DNA of 64,000 nt from Bacteroidota bacterium (GTDB lineage Bacteria; Bacteroidota; Bacteroidia; Cytophagales; Cyclobacteriaceae). The DNA lies in assembly GCA_018267215.1 (NCBI GenBank), contig JAFDYX010000021.1, positions 1 through 64,000 of the forward strand, written 5' to 3'. The stretch's first letter is position 1. Every line of letters begins with the position of its first letter. The position numbers were made by a program, and so were the translations under genes. The notes beneath the pieces were generated by a model that saw only the letters and a program-made list of their open reading frames with translations, was not told the origin of the DNA and made no database searches. Shown here piece after piece: positions 43,396-51,517 of the stretch.

Positions 43396-46110
43396 TCAAT
43401 CTAATGCCTGGTTAACAATTTTTTGTTGCTCTGCATCGTGCACTTTTTTGAAGCCTGTGGCCGGAGAGGCGCTGGGCTTGCGCGAAATCAAATCCACACC
43501 TTGCAGGTTGCGCAAAACATAACCCCAATAGCCCATATTAGCCGGCTCTTCTTGCGTCCAGACAATTTTTGCTCCTTTATATTTTTTAAAAATTGCATTC
43601 AACTGTTTTTCCGGCCAGGGATGCAGTTGTTCTACCCGTACGATAGCTACTTCTTTTGTTTTCTTTTTTGATTGTGCCTCTAACAAGTCGTAATAAATTT
43701 TGCCTGTGCACAGCACTACTCGTTTCACATTTTTAGCATCTGCATTAACATCATCTATTACTTCCTGAAACGATCCTTTGGTAAAATCTTTTAATGGAGA
43801 AACAACTAAGTGATGGCGCAACAATGATTTAGGAGAAAGCACTACACATGGCTTTCTAAATTCCCACGTTACCTGCCTACGCATCAAATGGAAAATATTA
43901 GCCGGTGTGGTAGGATTACAAACTACCATATTGTATTCCGCGCACAATTGAAGAAACCGCTCCGGCCGTGCGCTGGAGTGCTCGGGGCCTTGCCCCTCGT
44001 ATCCGTGGGGGAGCAACAGCACAATGCCATTCATGCGCTGCCATTTCGACTCGGCACTGGAAATAAATTGATCAATCATCACCTGCGCACCGTTGGCAAA
44101 ATCACCAAACTGTGCTTCCCATATCACCAAGGCATGAGGAGTTGACATGGCATACCCATATTCAAATCCTAACACACCAAATTCAGAAAGCAGCGAATTG
44201 TAAATATTGAATTTCTGTTGGCCATCTTCAATATGATCAATGCCACAATAAGGCTCATTGGTGTTGGCATCGAAAAAATAAGCGTGACGGTGGCTGAAGG
44301 TGCCGCGCTTTACATCTTGCCCCGACATGCGCACCGGTACGCCTTGTGCCAGCAGCGAACCGTAGGCCAGCAATTCGGCTTCGGCCCATCCCAAAATTTT
44401 GGTTTCGAAGAAGGCACTCTTCCGGTCTTTCAAAAGTTTTTCAATCTGCTTGAGCGGCTTAAATTCATCGGGAATCGTAATCAATGCTTTCGCTACTTTA
44501 TCAATTTGTGTTTGCTTGATTCCCGTTTCCGGAGATTGGTCGAAGTCTTCAGGTTTTGATTTGCGCAACTTCTCCCATTCATTTTCAATTTTTTGTGGCG
44601 TGTAGGGCAACGGTTTTTGCTTCACTTCATTCAATCGGTCTTGAAGTTGGTTGCGGAAGTTTTTATCCATTTCATCAGCCAGCGTGGCATCTACATCTCC
44701 GCGCTCGATCAGCTTTTTTACATACACCTCTCGCGGGTTGGGGTGCTTGGCAATGAGGTTATACAACTTGGGTTGTGTAAACTTGGGTTCATCGCTTTCG
44801 TTATGACCGTGCCTGCGGTAACACAGCATATCAATGAAAATATCTTTCCCGAATTTTTGTCGGTACTCCACGGCTAAGTTGGCACAGAAGGTAACAGCTT
44901 CGGCATCATCGCCATTTACATGAAGAATGGGTGCATCTACGATTTTAGAAATGTCAGTACAATAAATACTGGTACGGGCATCATCGTAGTCAGTTGTAAA
45001 ACCAACCTGATTATTGATGACGAAATGGATCGTGCCCCCGGTGGTATAGCCCGGCAACCCCGACATCTGTATCACTTCGTAGCCTATGCCCTGACCGGCA
45101 ATGGCTGCATCGCCATGAATTAATATGGACAACGCTTTACTCAGGTCTCCATGATATTCATCATCTATCTGGCCACGCGTGTAGCCGATTACCAGCGGGT
45201 TTACGGCCTCTAAATGAGACGGATTGGGAGTGAGTTTTACATAGATTTTGTTTCCGGATGGCGTGCTGATGTGGCTTGAGTAGCCCAAGTGATATTTCAC
45301 ATCACCATCACCCATCGTCAGGTCGGGGTTAATGTTTCCTTCAAACTCGGTAAATATCTGTTCGTACACTTTGCCGAGAATATTAGTGAGCACATTCAAG
45401 CGGCCGCGGTGCGCCATGCCAATAACAGCCTCCTTCACGCCTAACTCTGCCGATTTATTGATGATGGCCTGCAATGCCGGTATGGTGTTCTCTCCGCCTT
45501 CCAGCGAAAACCGTTTTTGCCCTAAAAATTTGGTGTGCAGAAAATTTTCAAATACTACGGCCTCATTCAATTTGGTAAGAATGCTTTTTTTATAGGCCAG
45601 ATCGGGATTGTGGTTAAAAAACTCCTTTTCTACTTTTTGGTAAAACCATCCGCGCACTTCATCATTGCGAATAGAGTTATACTCGAAGCCGATGGTTCCG
45701 AGATAAAGTGCTTTTAAGCGTTCTATTATTTTTCGCAGCGAAGATTTAGGCATTCCAATATCAGCGGCCACATCAAACTCGGTATCCAGGTCGGCATCGG
45801 TAAGTCCAAAAATAGTATGATCCAACTGCACACCATGATCTCTTCGCTCGCGAATGGGGTTGGTGTTGGATTTGAGATGCCCAAAAGTGCGGTACGCAAA
45901 AATCAAAGACCTCACGCTGGTTTCTTTAATGCTGGGGCCATCAACTGATTTGCCCTGACCGTTTTCACCAAAACGCTGGGTGGAAAAATCATATCCTTCA
46001 AAAAATTTCTGCCAGGTAATATCAACCCCGCCCGGATTTTGTTTGTAGTTCTGGTAAAGCTGATCAATATAGCTTACGTCAGCGTTAGAGATGTATGAGT
46101 AATTGTCCAT
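43396..46110 (-). CDS. sucA: 2-oxoglutarate dehydrogenase E1 component
   Basis: 904 residues. The N-terminal SYISNADVSYIDQLYQNYKQNPGGVDITWQKFFEGYDF (in pieces) is the E1o helix that docks to E2; the TPP domain includes GMAHRGRLNVL, GDAAIAGQG and CYRRHGHNESDEPKF; the transketolase-like central part has LLPHGYEGQGPEHSSAR, and a C-terminal regulatory domain ends the protein. It decarboxylates 2-oxoglutarate and reductively succinylates the E2 lipoyl groups. First gene of sucA-sucB-vanY-D-aminoacylase-like. E3 is not in the window. Confidence 0.96.
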   Translation of the reverse strand: MDNYSYISNADVSYIDQLYQNYKQNPGGVDITWQKFFEGYDFSTQRFGENGQGKSVDGPSIKETSVRSLIFAYRTFGHLKSNTNPIRERRDHGVQLDHTIFGLTDADLDTEFDVAADIGMPKSSLRKIIERLKALYLGTIGFEYNSIRNDEVRGWFYQKVEKEFFNHNPDLAYKKSILTKLNEAVVFENFLHTKFLGQKRFSLEGGENTIPALQAIINKSAELGVKEAVIGMAHRGRLNVLTNILGKVYEQIFTEFEGNINPDLTMGDGDVKYHLGYSSHISTPSGNKIYVKLTPNPSHLEAVNPLVIGYTRGQIDDEYHGDLSKALSILIHGDAAIAGQGIGYEVIQMSGLPGYTTGGTIHFVINNQVGFTTDYDDARTSIYCTDISKIVDAPILHVNGDDAEAVTFCANLAVEYRQKFGKDIFIDMLCYRRHGHNESDEPKFTQPKLYNLIAKHPNPREVYVKKLIERGDVDATLADEMDKNFRNQLQDRLNEVKQKPLPYTPQKIENEWEKLRKSKPEDFDQSPETGIKQTQIDKVAKALITIPDEFKPLKQIEKLLKDRKSAFFETKILGWAEAELLAYGSLLAQGVPVRMSGQDVKRGTFSHRHAYFFDANTNEPYCGIDHIEDGQQKFNIYNSLLSEFGVLGFEYGYAMSTPHALVIWEAQFGDFANGAQVMIDQFISSAESKWQRMNGIVLLLPHGYEGQGPEHSSARPERFLQLCAEYNMVVCNPTTPANIFHLMRRQVTWEFRKPCVVLSPKSLLRHHLVVSPLKDFTKGSFQEVIDDVNADAKNVKRVVLCTGKIYYDLLEAQSKKKTKEVAIVRVEQLHPWPEKQLNAIFKKYKGAKIVWTQEEPANMGYWGYVLRNLQGVDLISRKPSASPATGFKKVHDAEQQKIVNQALD

Positions 46111-46178
46111 ATTTTTTTGCGTGTGAAATCAAACCTAAGAAGAATAATAAAAATAATAAAACCTAATAATCGTTTACA

Positions 46179-46186
46179 CAAATATA
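46179..46186 (-). promoter_or_regulatory. -7 element of sucA
   Basis: TATATTTG on the minus strand is a full TAnnTTTG match; expected start near 46173 gives a leader of about 60 nt. No TTTG is seen at the -33 position. Confidence 0.5.
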
Positions 46187-46268
46187 ATTTTATTCCGGTA
46201 TTTTTGGGTGTTTTGTTAGGCTTGGGCTTCTTCTGTTCATTTTTTGGCTTCTTTAACTCAAATTGAAG

Positions 46269-46298
46269 TTGGCTGATATAAAAAAACGCTTACTTTTG
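46269..46298 (+). promoter_or_regulatory. rpsP promoter
   Basis: TTG (46269-46271), 19 nt, TACTTTTG (46291-46298): a full match to the Bacteroidota consensus at both elements. Predicted start near 46304, about 36 nt before the rpsP ATG. Confidence 0.75.
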
Positions 46299-46339
46299 CA
46301 CTCCTTTTAAAATCGGACGAGATCCTAAATTAAAACAAC

Positions 46340-46852
46340 ATGGTAAAAATCAGATTGGCCCGCAGAGGCCGCAAAAAATTAGCAATGTTTGATGTCGTGG
46401 TGGCCGATGCCCGGTCGCCTCGCGATGGCAAGTTCATCGAAAAAATTGGCACTTATAACCCCCAAACAGTACCTGCTTCTATTGTTTTAAAAGATGACAG
46501 GGCTTTTTATTGGCTGATGGTAGGCGCTCAACCGACCGACACCATCCGGGCGGTACTCTCTTACCGGGGGGTGATGTACAAAAAGCACTTACAAATCGGA
46601 GTAAACAAAGGCGCACTAACGCAAGAACAAGCTGACGCAAAATTGGCCGACTGGATCAATGCTAAGCAAGCTAAAATTCAAGCCAAGATAGATAGCGTAA
46701 CGAAATCTAAAGCAGAGCAGATTAAATCTCGCAAAAGTGCCGAAAGCAAAGTTCGCGAAGCGCGTGCTGAAGCCATTCGTAAGAAAAATGAAGTGCCTGC
46801 TGCCGCACCGGCTGCTGCCGAAGAAGCAGCACCTGCTGAACCTCAGGCTTAA
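46340..46852 (+). CDS. rpsP: 30S ribosomal protein S16 with C-terminal extension
   Basis: 170 residues. MVKIRLARRGRKKLAMFDVVVADARSPRDGKFIEKIGTYNPQ (in pieces) is the S16 core, ending near residue 85 where most bacterial S16 proteins stop. About 85 further residues form a highly charged helical tail (KAKIDSVTKSKAEQIKSRKSAESKVREARAEAIRKKN) and an Ala/Glu/Pro end. Such tails are common in Bacteroidota S16. The protein helps assemble the 5' domain of 16S rRNA. Followed by a hairpin and rimM. Confidence 0.96.
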   Translation: MVKIRLARRGRKKLAMFDVVVADARSPRDGKFIEKIGTYNPQTVPASIVLKDDRAFYWLMVGAQPTDTIRAVLSYRGVMYKKHLQIGVNKGALTQEQADAKLADWINAKQAKIQAKIDSVTKSKAEQIKSRKSAESKVREARAEAIRKKNEVPAAAPAAAEEAAPAEPQA

Positions 46853-46878
46853 TATTTTATTGAATAAAAATATGCTAA

Positions 46879-46908
46879 AATGCCGGCACGTCTGTGTCGG
46901 CATTTTTT
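46879..46908 (+). terminator. Terminator/attenuator hairpin between rpsP and rimM
   Basis: AATGCCGGCAC (46879-46889) pairs over 11 bp, with one G-T pair, with GTGTCGGCATT (46894-46904); the loop is GTCT and a T-run (46903-46908) follows. It has the form of an intrinsic terminator, yet ends only about 6 nt before the rimM ATG at 46915, so it must act as a partial terminator or a translation-affecting element for rimM. Confidence 0.8.
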
Positions 46909-46914
46909 GTAGGT

Positions 46915-47424
46915 ATGAATATCAACGAATATTTTAAAATCGGGTACATCTCGAAAACGCACGGGCTGAAAGGCGAAGTAACTGCGGTTTTTGAAAGCAC
47001 CATTGATCTGGCCGGGTTAACAAGCGTTTTCTTGAGCGCTGCGGGAAGTTTAGTCCCCTATTTTATTACCTCCCTGTCTGACCGTGGCGACAAATCGTTT
47101 ATAAAATTCGATTCTGTTAACACGGTGGAGCAAGCTGCTGAGCTGAAAGGATGTGGAATATACTTGGCCAAAATATCTCGCCCTAAACTGAAGCGCGGGC
47201 AATTTTATGAGGATGAATTAATCGGGTTTGAAGTTGAAGACGAAAACCTTGGGCAACTTGGTAAAGTAACTGACATAGAGGGAGCCGGAGAAAATAAGTT
47301 TTTGCTGGTGGCTGGCAACCAAAAAGAAATCCTCATCCCGGTTCATTCGCCCTTTATTAAGAGCACGCATAAAACTCAAAAAATAATCAAGGTAAATTTG
47401 CCTGATGGCTATCTTACAATTTAA
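46915..47424 (+). CDS. rimM: Ribosome maturation factor RimM
   Basis: 169 residues from the ATG at 46915; an in-frame GTG at 46894 lies inside the hairpin arm and is unlikely. FKIGYISKTHGLKGEVTAVF is the RimM N-terminal barrel signature; the C-terminal PRC-barrel half is EDELIGFEVEDENLGQLGKVTDIE and KEILIPVHSPFIKS (in pieces). RimM binds S19 and helps mature the 3' domain of 16S rRNA. Position after rpsP is conserved in bacteria; the usual trmD and rplS do not follow here, where a sensor kinase is found instead. Confidence 0.93.
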   Translation: MNINEYFKIGYISKTHGLKGEVTAVFESTIDLAGLTSVFLSAAGSLVPYFITSLSDRGDKSFIKFDSVNTVEQAAELKGCGIYLAKISRPKLKRGQFYEDELIGFEVEDENLGQLGKVTDIEGAGENKFLLVAGNQKEILIPVHSPFIKSTHKTQKIIKVNLPDGYLTI

Positions 47425-47453
47425 GTACAACGCCTTGTACCGGATACTTTTTT
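47425..47453 (+). terminator. Weak terminator after rimM
   Basis: GTACAA (47425-47430) and TTGTAC (47435-47440) form a 6-bp stem with loop CGCC directly after the rimM stop; a run of six T follows after 7 nt (47448-47453). The distance from stem to T-run makes it a weak candidate. Confidence 0.35.
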
Positions 47454-47491
47454 CAGAAAAGCCAAACTTCGTAAAATGTGTATCTTGAAGC

Positions 47492-48529
47492 GTGAGTAAT
47501 TACAAAGAGAAATTATATTGGGCTCTCCAAATAAGTGGCTGGTTCCTGCATGGATCATTTCAGGTAGTAGCCAATTTTTTAGATACCGGCACGCTGGACA
47601 ATAAACGGTTGATCTTTTTTTCTTACGAAGCTGTGCTGTGCCTGCTGGTAACCCACACTTACCGACAACTCATTAACCGGGGTAAGTGGTTAAGCCTAAA
47701 CATGTCTATGCTGTTGTTTCGGGTAGTAGCCAGCGTGTTACTGATGGGGCTGATCATGTATTTTCTGCGAATACCCGTATCCATTTCATTACACCTCTTC
47801 AACTCACCTTTGGCTTTTGATTTAACATTGGTATTTGGACAATCTATTTATTACGCCATTATCTTCTTTTTGTGGTCGGCCATTTATTTTATCTACAACT
47901 ATTTTGAGCGCTACAATAAATCGCTGAAACTGGAGGCCAAGGTGAAAGAAATTGAGTTGAATAATTTAAAGGCTCAATTAAATCCACATTTTATTTTCAA
48001 TGCCATGAACAGCATCCGCGCCCTGATTGATGAGAACCCGGTTAAATCAAAGCAGGCCATTACCCAGCTATCCAACATTTTGCGCAACTCATTGGTAACG
48101 GAAAAAAAGGGGTTAACAAAATTCAATGACGAACTGAAAGTTGTAAAAGATTACCTCAGCTTAGAAAGCATCCGTTTTGAAGAACGGCTGGAAATCCATT
48201 ACGACATTGCTTTAGGCTCAAGCGATTTTTGGGTACCTCCTTTTATGATCCAAACGTTGGTAGAGAACGGCATCAAACACGGCATTGCCCAGCTGACGGA
48301 AGGCGGGTTCATCGCCATCAAAACAAGTGTAACCGAAGAAGACGAACTCACAATACAAATCATCAACAGCGGGCACTACGTGGTCGAAAAAAAAGGTGGG
48401 TTAGGCTTAGCCAACACCATCCAACGCCTCAAACTTTTATACGGAGATGCCGCTTATCTAAAAATTGGCAATGAAAAAAATAATTCTGTTTTAACTGAAG
48501 TGAAAATTCCTCATTTATACAACTTGTAA
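47492..48529 (+). CDS. LytS/YehU-type sensor histidine kinase
   Basis: 345 residues from a GTG start (47492). Four membrane helices fall within residues 10-135 and no extracytoplasmic sensor domain is seen. The His_kinase region has AQLNPHFIFNAMNSIRAL with phospho-accepting His166, and the ATPase part PPFMIQTLVENGIKHGI and GGLGLANTIQRLKLLYG. It is paired with the LytTR regulator starting 11 nt downstream. It shares its domain plan with the kinase at 37349 but differs clearly in sequence, so the two are independent paralogues and not a recent duplication. Confidence 0.9.
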   Translation: MSNYKEKLYWALQISGWFLHGSFQVVANFLDTGTLDNKRLIFFSYEAVLCLLVTHTYRQLINRGKWLSLNMSMLLFRVVASVLLMGLIMYFLRIPVSISLHLFNSPLAFDLTLVFGQSIYYAIIFFLWSAIYFIYNYFERYNKSLKLEAKVKEIELNNLKAQLNPHFIFNAMNSIRALIDENPVKSKQAITQLSNILRNSLVTEKKGLTKFNDELKVVKDYLSLESIRFEERLEIHYDIALGSSDFWVPPFMIQTLVENGIKHGIAQLTEGGFIAIKTSVTEEDELTIQIINSGHYVVEKKGGLGLANTIQRLKLLYGDAAYLKIGNEKNNSVLTEVKIPHLYNL

Positions 48530-48540
48530 CCACAAAAGAT

Positions 48541-49257
48541 ATGAAAGCTTTAATCATTGATGATGAGCGTCTGGCACGCAAAGAGTTGGCCAAACTACTG
48601 GAAGAGCATCCCTCCATTGAAGTAGTAGGCGAAGCCATGAATGCAGACGAAGCTGAAAAAATGATTGAAGAACTGAACCCCGATCTGCTTTTTCTCGACA
48701 TACAGATGCCCGGGCGAAACGGGTTTCAGTTGCTGGAATCGCTCGATACCGTTCCGTGGGTAGTTTTCACTACGGCATTCGATGAGTTTGCGCTGAAAGC
48801 CTTTGAAGTCAATGCGCTCGATTACTTGCTTAAACCTATTCAGCCCGAACGACTCAGCGAAGCGGTGCATAAGATACTTGAAAAAGAGAAAAACAAAATC
48901 GGCCGGGCACAAGACAAAAAGCTGGGCTTGGAAGATCAGGTATTTGTAAAAGACGGTGAGCGTTGCTGGTTCGTAAGCCTCTCCAATGTGCGCATGTTTG
49001 AGTCAGATGGAAATTATATCAAAGTATATTTTGATAACAACAAACCCATGATCCATAAATCGCTCAACGCCTTGGACGAAAAACTGGATGAACGTGCTTT
49101 TTTTCGTGCCAGCCGAAAACACATCATCAACCTGGGCTGGGTAGAAGGCATTGAAACTTGGTTCAACGGTGGCCTGATGGTCAGGCTTCGCGGAGGCGAC
49201 AAGGTAGAAGTAAGCCGCAGGCAAGCTTCTAAATTTAAAGAAATGATGAGTTTATAG
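48541..49257 (+). CDS. LytTR family response regulator
   Basis: 238 residues. Receiver domain 2-120 with IDDER, phospho-acceptor Asp53 in LLFLDIQMPG, TTAFDEFALKAFEVNALDYLLKP; LytTR domain about 137-236 (VFVKDGERCWFVSLSNVRMFESDGNYIKVYF in pieces, FRASRKHIINLGWVEGIETWFNGG, VEVSRRQASKFK). Cognate partner of the preceding kinase. It ends 29 nt before a GH18 protein on the same strand, so chitinase expression may be linked to this two-component system by cotranscription. Confidence 0.92.
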   Translation: MKALIIDDERLARKELAKLLEEHPSIEVVGEAMNADEAEKMIEELNPDLLFLDIQMPGRNGFQLLESLDTVPWVVFTTAFDEFALKAFEVNALDYLLKPIQPERLSEAVHKILEKEKNKIGRAQDKKLGLEDQVFVKDGERCWFVSLSNVRMFESDGNYIKVYFDNNKPMIHKSLNALDEKLDERAFFRASRKHIINLGWVEGIETWFNGGLMVRLRGGDKVEVSRRQASKFKEMMSL

Positions 49258-49286
49258 CTCAGTAATATCACTTGTGAAAAACAGCC

Positions 49287-50390
49287 ATGATAAAAAATAA
49301 AATACTCAACTCAATCATAATCTTTTTGGTAAGTTGTGTGTGCTGCCCAAGTTTTGGTCAGCAACCCACGCAAGTAATCGCTTATTTTTCCGGCAATGCA
49401 GCGCAAGTAAAAAACATCAATGTTGAACCGCTGACAGAAGTAATTTATAGTTTTTGTCACCTGACTGGCAATAAGCTTACGGTTGATTCTGATGCAGGGA
49501 AGCTGACCATCCAAAATTTAGTTACTTTAAAAAAGAAAAAGCCGAGCCTGAAAATTATTCTTTCTTTGGGTGGCTGGGGTGGCTGCGAAGCTTGCTCCAA
49601 TGTATTTTCAACACCCGAAGGCCGCCATGAGTTTGCTGCTTCTGTACTTGCCTTGTCAGACGAATACCATACTGATGGCATTGATTTAGACTGGGAGTAC
49701 CCGGCCATCGAGGGATACCCAGGCCACACATTTGCACCCCACGACAGGCAAAATTTTACTCAACTCATTCATGCTTTGCGCGAAGCATTGGGATCCTCTC
49801 GCGAAATTAGTTTTGCAGCAGGAGGGTTTAAGAAATTTTTAGTTGAGTCCGTAGATTGGCCGGCCGTTATGCCGTTAGTAGATCGGGTAAACCTGATGAC
49901 TTACGATTTAGTAAATGGCTACGCTACTGTAACGGGGCATCACACATCGCTTTATTCATCCGACAAACAGCCCGAGTCCACAGACTTTTGCGTGAAATAT
50001 CTTGAAAAATTAGGAGTACCTAAAAACAAAATGGTGATAGGTGCTGCTTTTTATGCCCGTGTGTGGGAGGATGTGGCCGATATCAACCACGGGCTTTTTC
50101 AAAAAGGAAAATTTAAACAGGGAGTAGATTATAAAAATTTTCAAAGTGAATTATCAGAACTACAAGGTTTCCAATCATACTGGGATGAAAATTGCCAAGC
50201 TCCCTATCGGTACAACTCAGCTAAAAAACTCTTTGCCACTTTTGACGACACAAAATCTATTCGCCTTAAAACTCAATATACTTTGAAGGCAGGATTGCAA
50301 GGCCTTATGTTTTGGGAACTGACACTGGATGCCGAGAAAAATGGATTGCTGTCGGAAATCGCAAAAACTATTTCTGATTTCAAAAAGTAG
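49287..50390 (+). CDS. Glycoside hydrolase family 18 (chitinase-like), exported
   Basis: 367 residues. Signal peptide about 1-24 (hydrophobic core SIIIFLVSCVCC, cleavage near SFG); the two Cys could alternatively form a lipobox. The GH18 TIM barrel shows ILSLGGWGG (92-100) and the catalytic DxxDxDxE as DGIDLDWE at 130-137 with acid/base Glu137; MTYDLVNGYATVTGHHT and MFWELTLD complete the active site, the latter with the conserved Trp. Likely hydrolyses chitin or another beta-1,4-GlcNAc polymer outside the cytoplasm. No carbohydrate-binding module or T9SS C-terminal domain is present. Confidence 0.9.
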   Translation: MIKNKILNSIIIFLVSCVCCPSFGQQPTQVIAYFSGNAAQVKNINVEPLTEVIYSFCHLTGNKLTVDSDAGKLTIQNLVTLKKKKPSLKIILSLGGWGGCEACSNVFSTPEGRHEFAASVLALSDEYHTDGIDLDWEYPAIEGYPGHTFAPHDRQNFTQLIHALREALGSSREISFAAGGFKKFLVESVDWPAVMPLVDRVNLMTYDLVNGYATVTGHHTSLYSSDKQPESTDFCVKYLEKLGVPKNKMVIGAAFYARVWEDVADINHGLFQKGKFKQGVDYKNFQSELSELQGFQSYWDENCQAPYRYNSAKKLFATFDDTKSIRLKTQYTLKAGLQGLMFWELTLDAEKNGLLSEIAKTISDFKK

Positions 50391-50473
50391 GCTGAAGCAA
50401 CTCCTCTAATATCAACTATCAGTTCAGGTTTGCTCAGAACTTTCTAAAGAGGCAAAATACGGGTGTAACAAAA

Positions 50474-50497
50474 AAGCCTCGATTAAATTCGAGGCTT
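50474..50497. terminator. Bidirectional terminator between GH18 and the zinc-ribbon protein genes
   Basis: AAGCCTCGA (50474-50482) and TCGAGGCTT (50489-50497) form a perfect 9-bp stem with loop TTAAAT. On the minus strand it is followed by TTTTTTG-like sequence, on the plus strand by TTCTTC, so it is strongest for the minus-strand gene ending at 50526. Confidence 0.85.
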
Positions 50498-50525
50498 CTT
50501 CATTAGGTTAAATTTATACCAACCT

Positions 50526-51347
50526 TTAGGCAGTTGCAGAATGCTGCTCTACTTTGGTTTGGCGTTTCATAACTTCTGATTTTTTTGCTGTATAGCCGCA
50601 GTAACCGCATTTATAGTGCAACATTCTTTCACCATCTTCGGTACCAGTGGGTTGCTTCAAAACTTCTTCTTTTACAATTTTAAAGGTTTGGTAGTTGCAC
50701 TCAGGGCACTGCAGCGCGTGTAGGTGGCCGGCATATTTTTCTATTTGAATATCGTCTCCATTCTCACCTATCCACACATCATAGTCCACTGAAAATACAT
50801 TCTCTTCGGCTTGCTTCCCCTCATCCAAATAAACGTCTTCCTCTTCTTCGCTCAAAAGCCTCATCGGTTTACCTGTTTTAGCAGATATCCGGGGTTTATA
50901 GCGCAACACTTTCAATCTCTTTTCAATGTAAAACGGATAATAAAATTTCAACAGCGTTTGAATGATTACGGCAACAATCAATGCCATCGCTACACTAATG
51001 AAAAGCCGGACACCTATCAAGACAGGAGTTAAGTGTGTGATGTTAGAATTGGCAAAAAAGCAACCGGAAATAATGATAAAGACAACGGCAAACCATAATG
51101 TACTGATTTCATGTTTACTGATGAAATCATACTTATCCTTACTGCCTTTGGTAGTGGTGAGTTTAATAAAATAACCCAAGGCAATCAGTAAGCCCAAAGC
51201 CGCACTAATCAAAGCGATATTTAAAGCCAAATGATTCCATGAATCATAGTTTTCGGGGATTTCCTCCTCCTCTGCCTGAGCTAACGCCAAAGTAGGAAGC
51301 ACCAGCAAAAGTAGCAGGGAGGCTTTCTTGAGGAATTCTTTGTTCAT
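50526..51347 (-). CDS. Membrane protein with C-terminal zinc ribbon, unassigned
   Basis: 273 residues. Signal peptide 1-23 (LPTLALA), acidic patch EEEEIPE, then three membrane helices at about 40-62, 83-100 and 108-133. A conserved-looking juxtamembrane segment (FYYPFYIEKRLKVLRYKPRISAKTGK) and an acidic stretch LSEEEEDVYLDEG lead to a soluble domain with CPEC (214-217) and CGYC (247-250), the four Cys of a zinc ribbon, preceded by GHLHALQ. I do not recognise the family. If the helices place the C-terminus in the cytoplasm it could bind nucleic acid or protein; orientation is uncertain. Monocistronic, with its own promoter and terminator. Confidence 0.75.
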   Translation of the reverse strand: MNKEFLKKASLLLLLVLPTLALAQAEEEEIPENYDSWNHLALNIALISAALGLLIALGYFIKLTTTKGSKDKYDFISKHEISTLWFAVVFIIISGCFFANSNITHLTPVLIGVRLFISVAMALIVAVIIQTLLKFYYPFYIEKRLKVLRYKPRISAKTGKPMRLLSEEEEDVYLDEGKQAEENVFSVDYDVWIGENGDDIQIEKYAGHLHALQCPECNYQTFKIVKEEVLKQPTGTEDGERMLHYKCGYCGYTAKKSEVMKRQTKVEQHSATA

Positions 51348-51381
51348 AAGGGGTGTCTGTTTTACGTTTTTTTAAGAAAAT

Positions 51382-51389
51382 CAAATATA
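51382..51389 (-). promoter_or_regulatory. -7 element of the zinc-ribbon membrane protein gene
   Basis: TATATTTG on the minus strand matches TAnnTTTG in full and lies 34 nt upstream of the ATG at 51347. The rest of the AT-rich 170-nt gap (51348-51517) holds no gene that I can see. Confidence 0.5.
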
Positions 51390-51517
51390 GCTAAAGAAAG
51401 TATATTTTATGATAAAGGTCATAAATATAGTGATATTGATCTAAAAATAAGGCATAATCTTATATTTTAAGCACAAACTTTTAGAAAGTAAAAATTCTTA
51501 TTCTTTTCCGGCATGTG

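Noticed and set aside
51409-51424. TGATAAAGGTCATA, an FNR/Crp-like half-palindrome upstream of the zinc-ribbon gene
   Set aside because: Arms are only 4 bp in very AT-rich sequence and no regulator gene or second site supports it.
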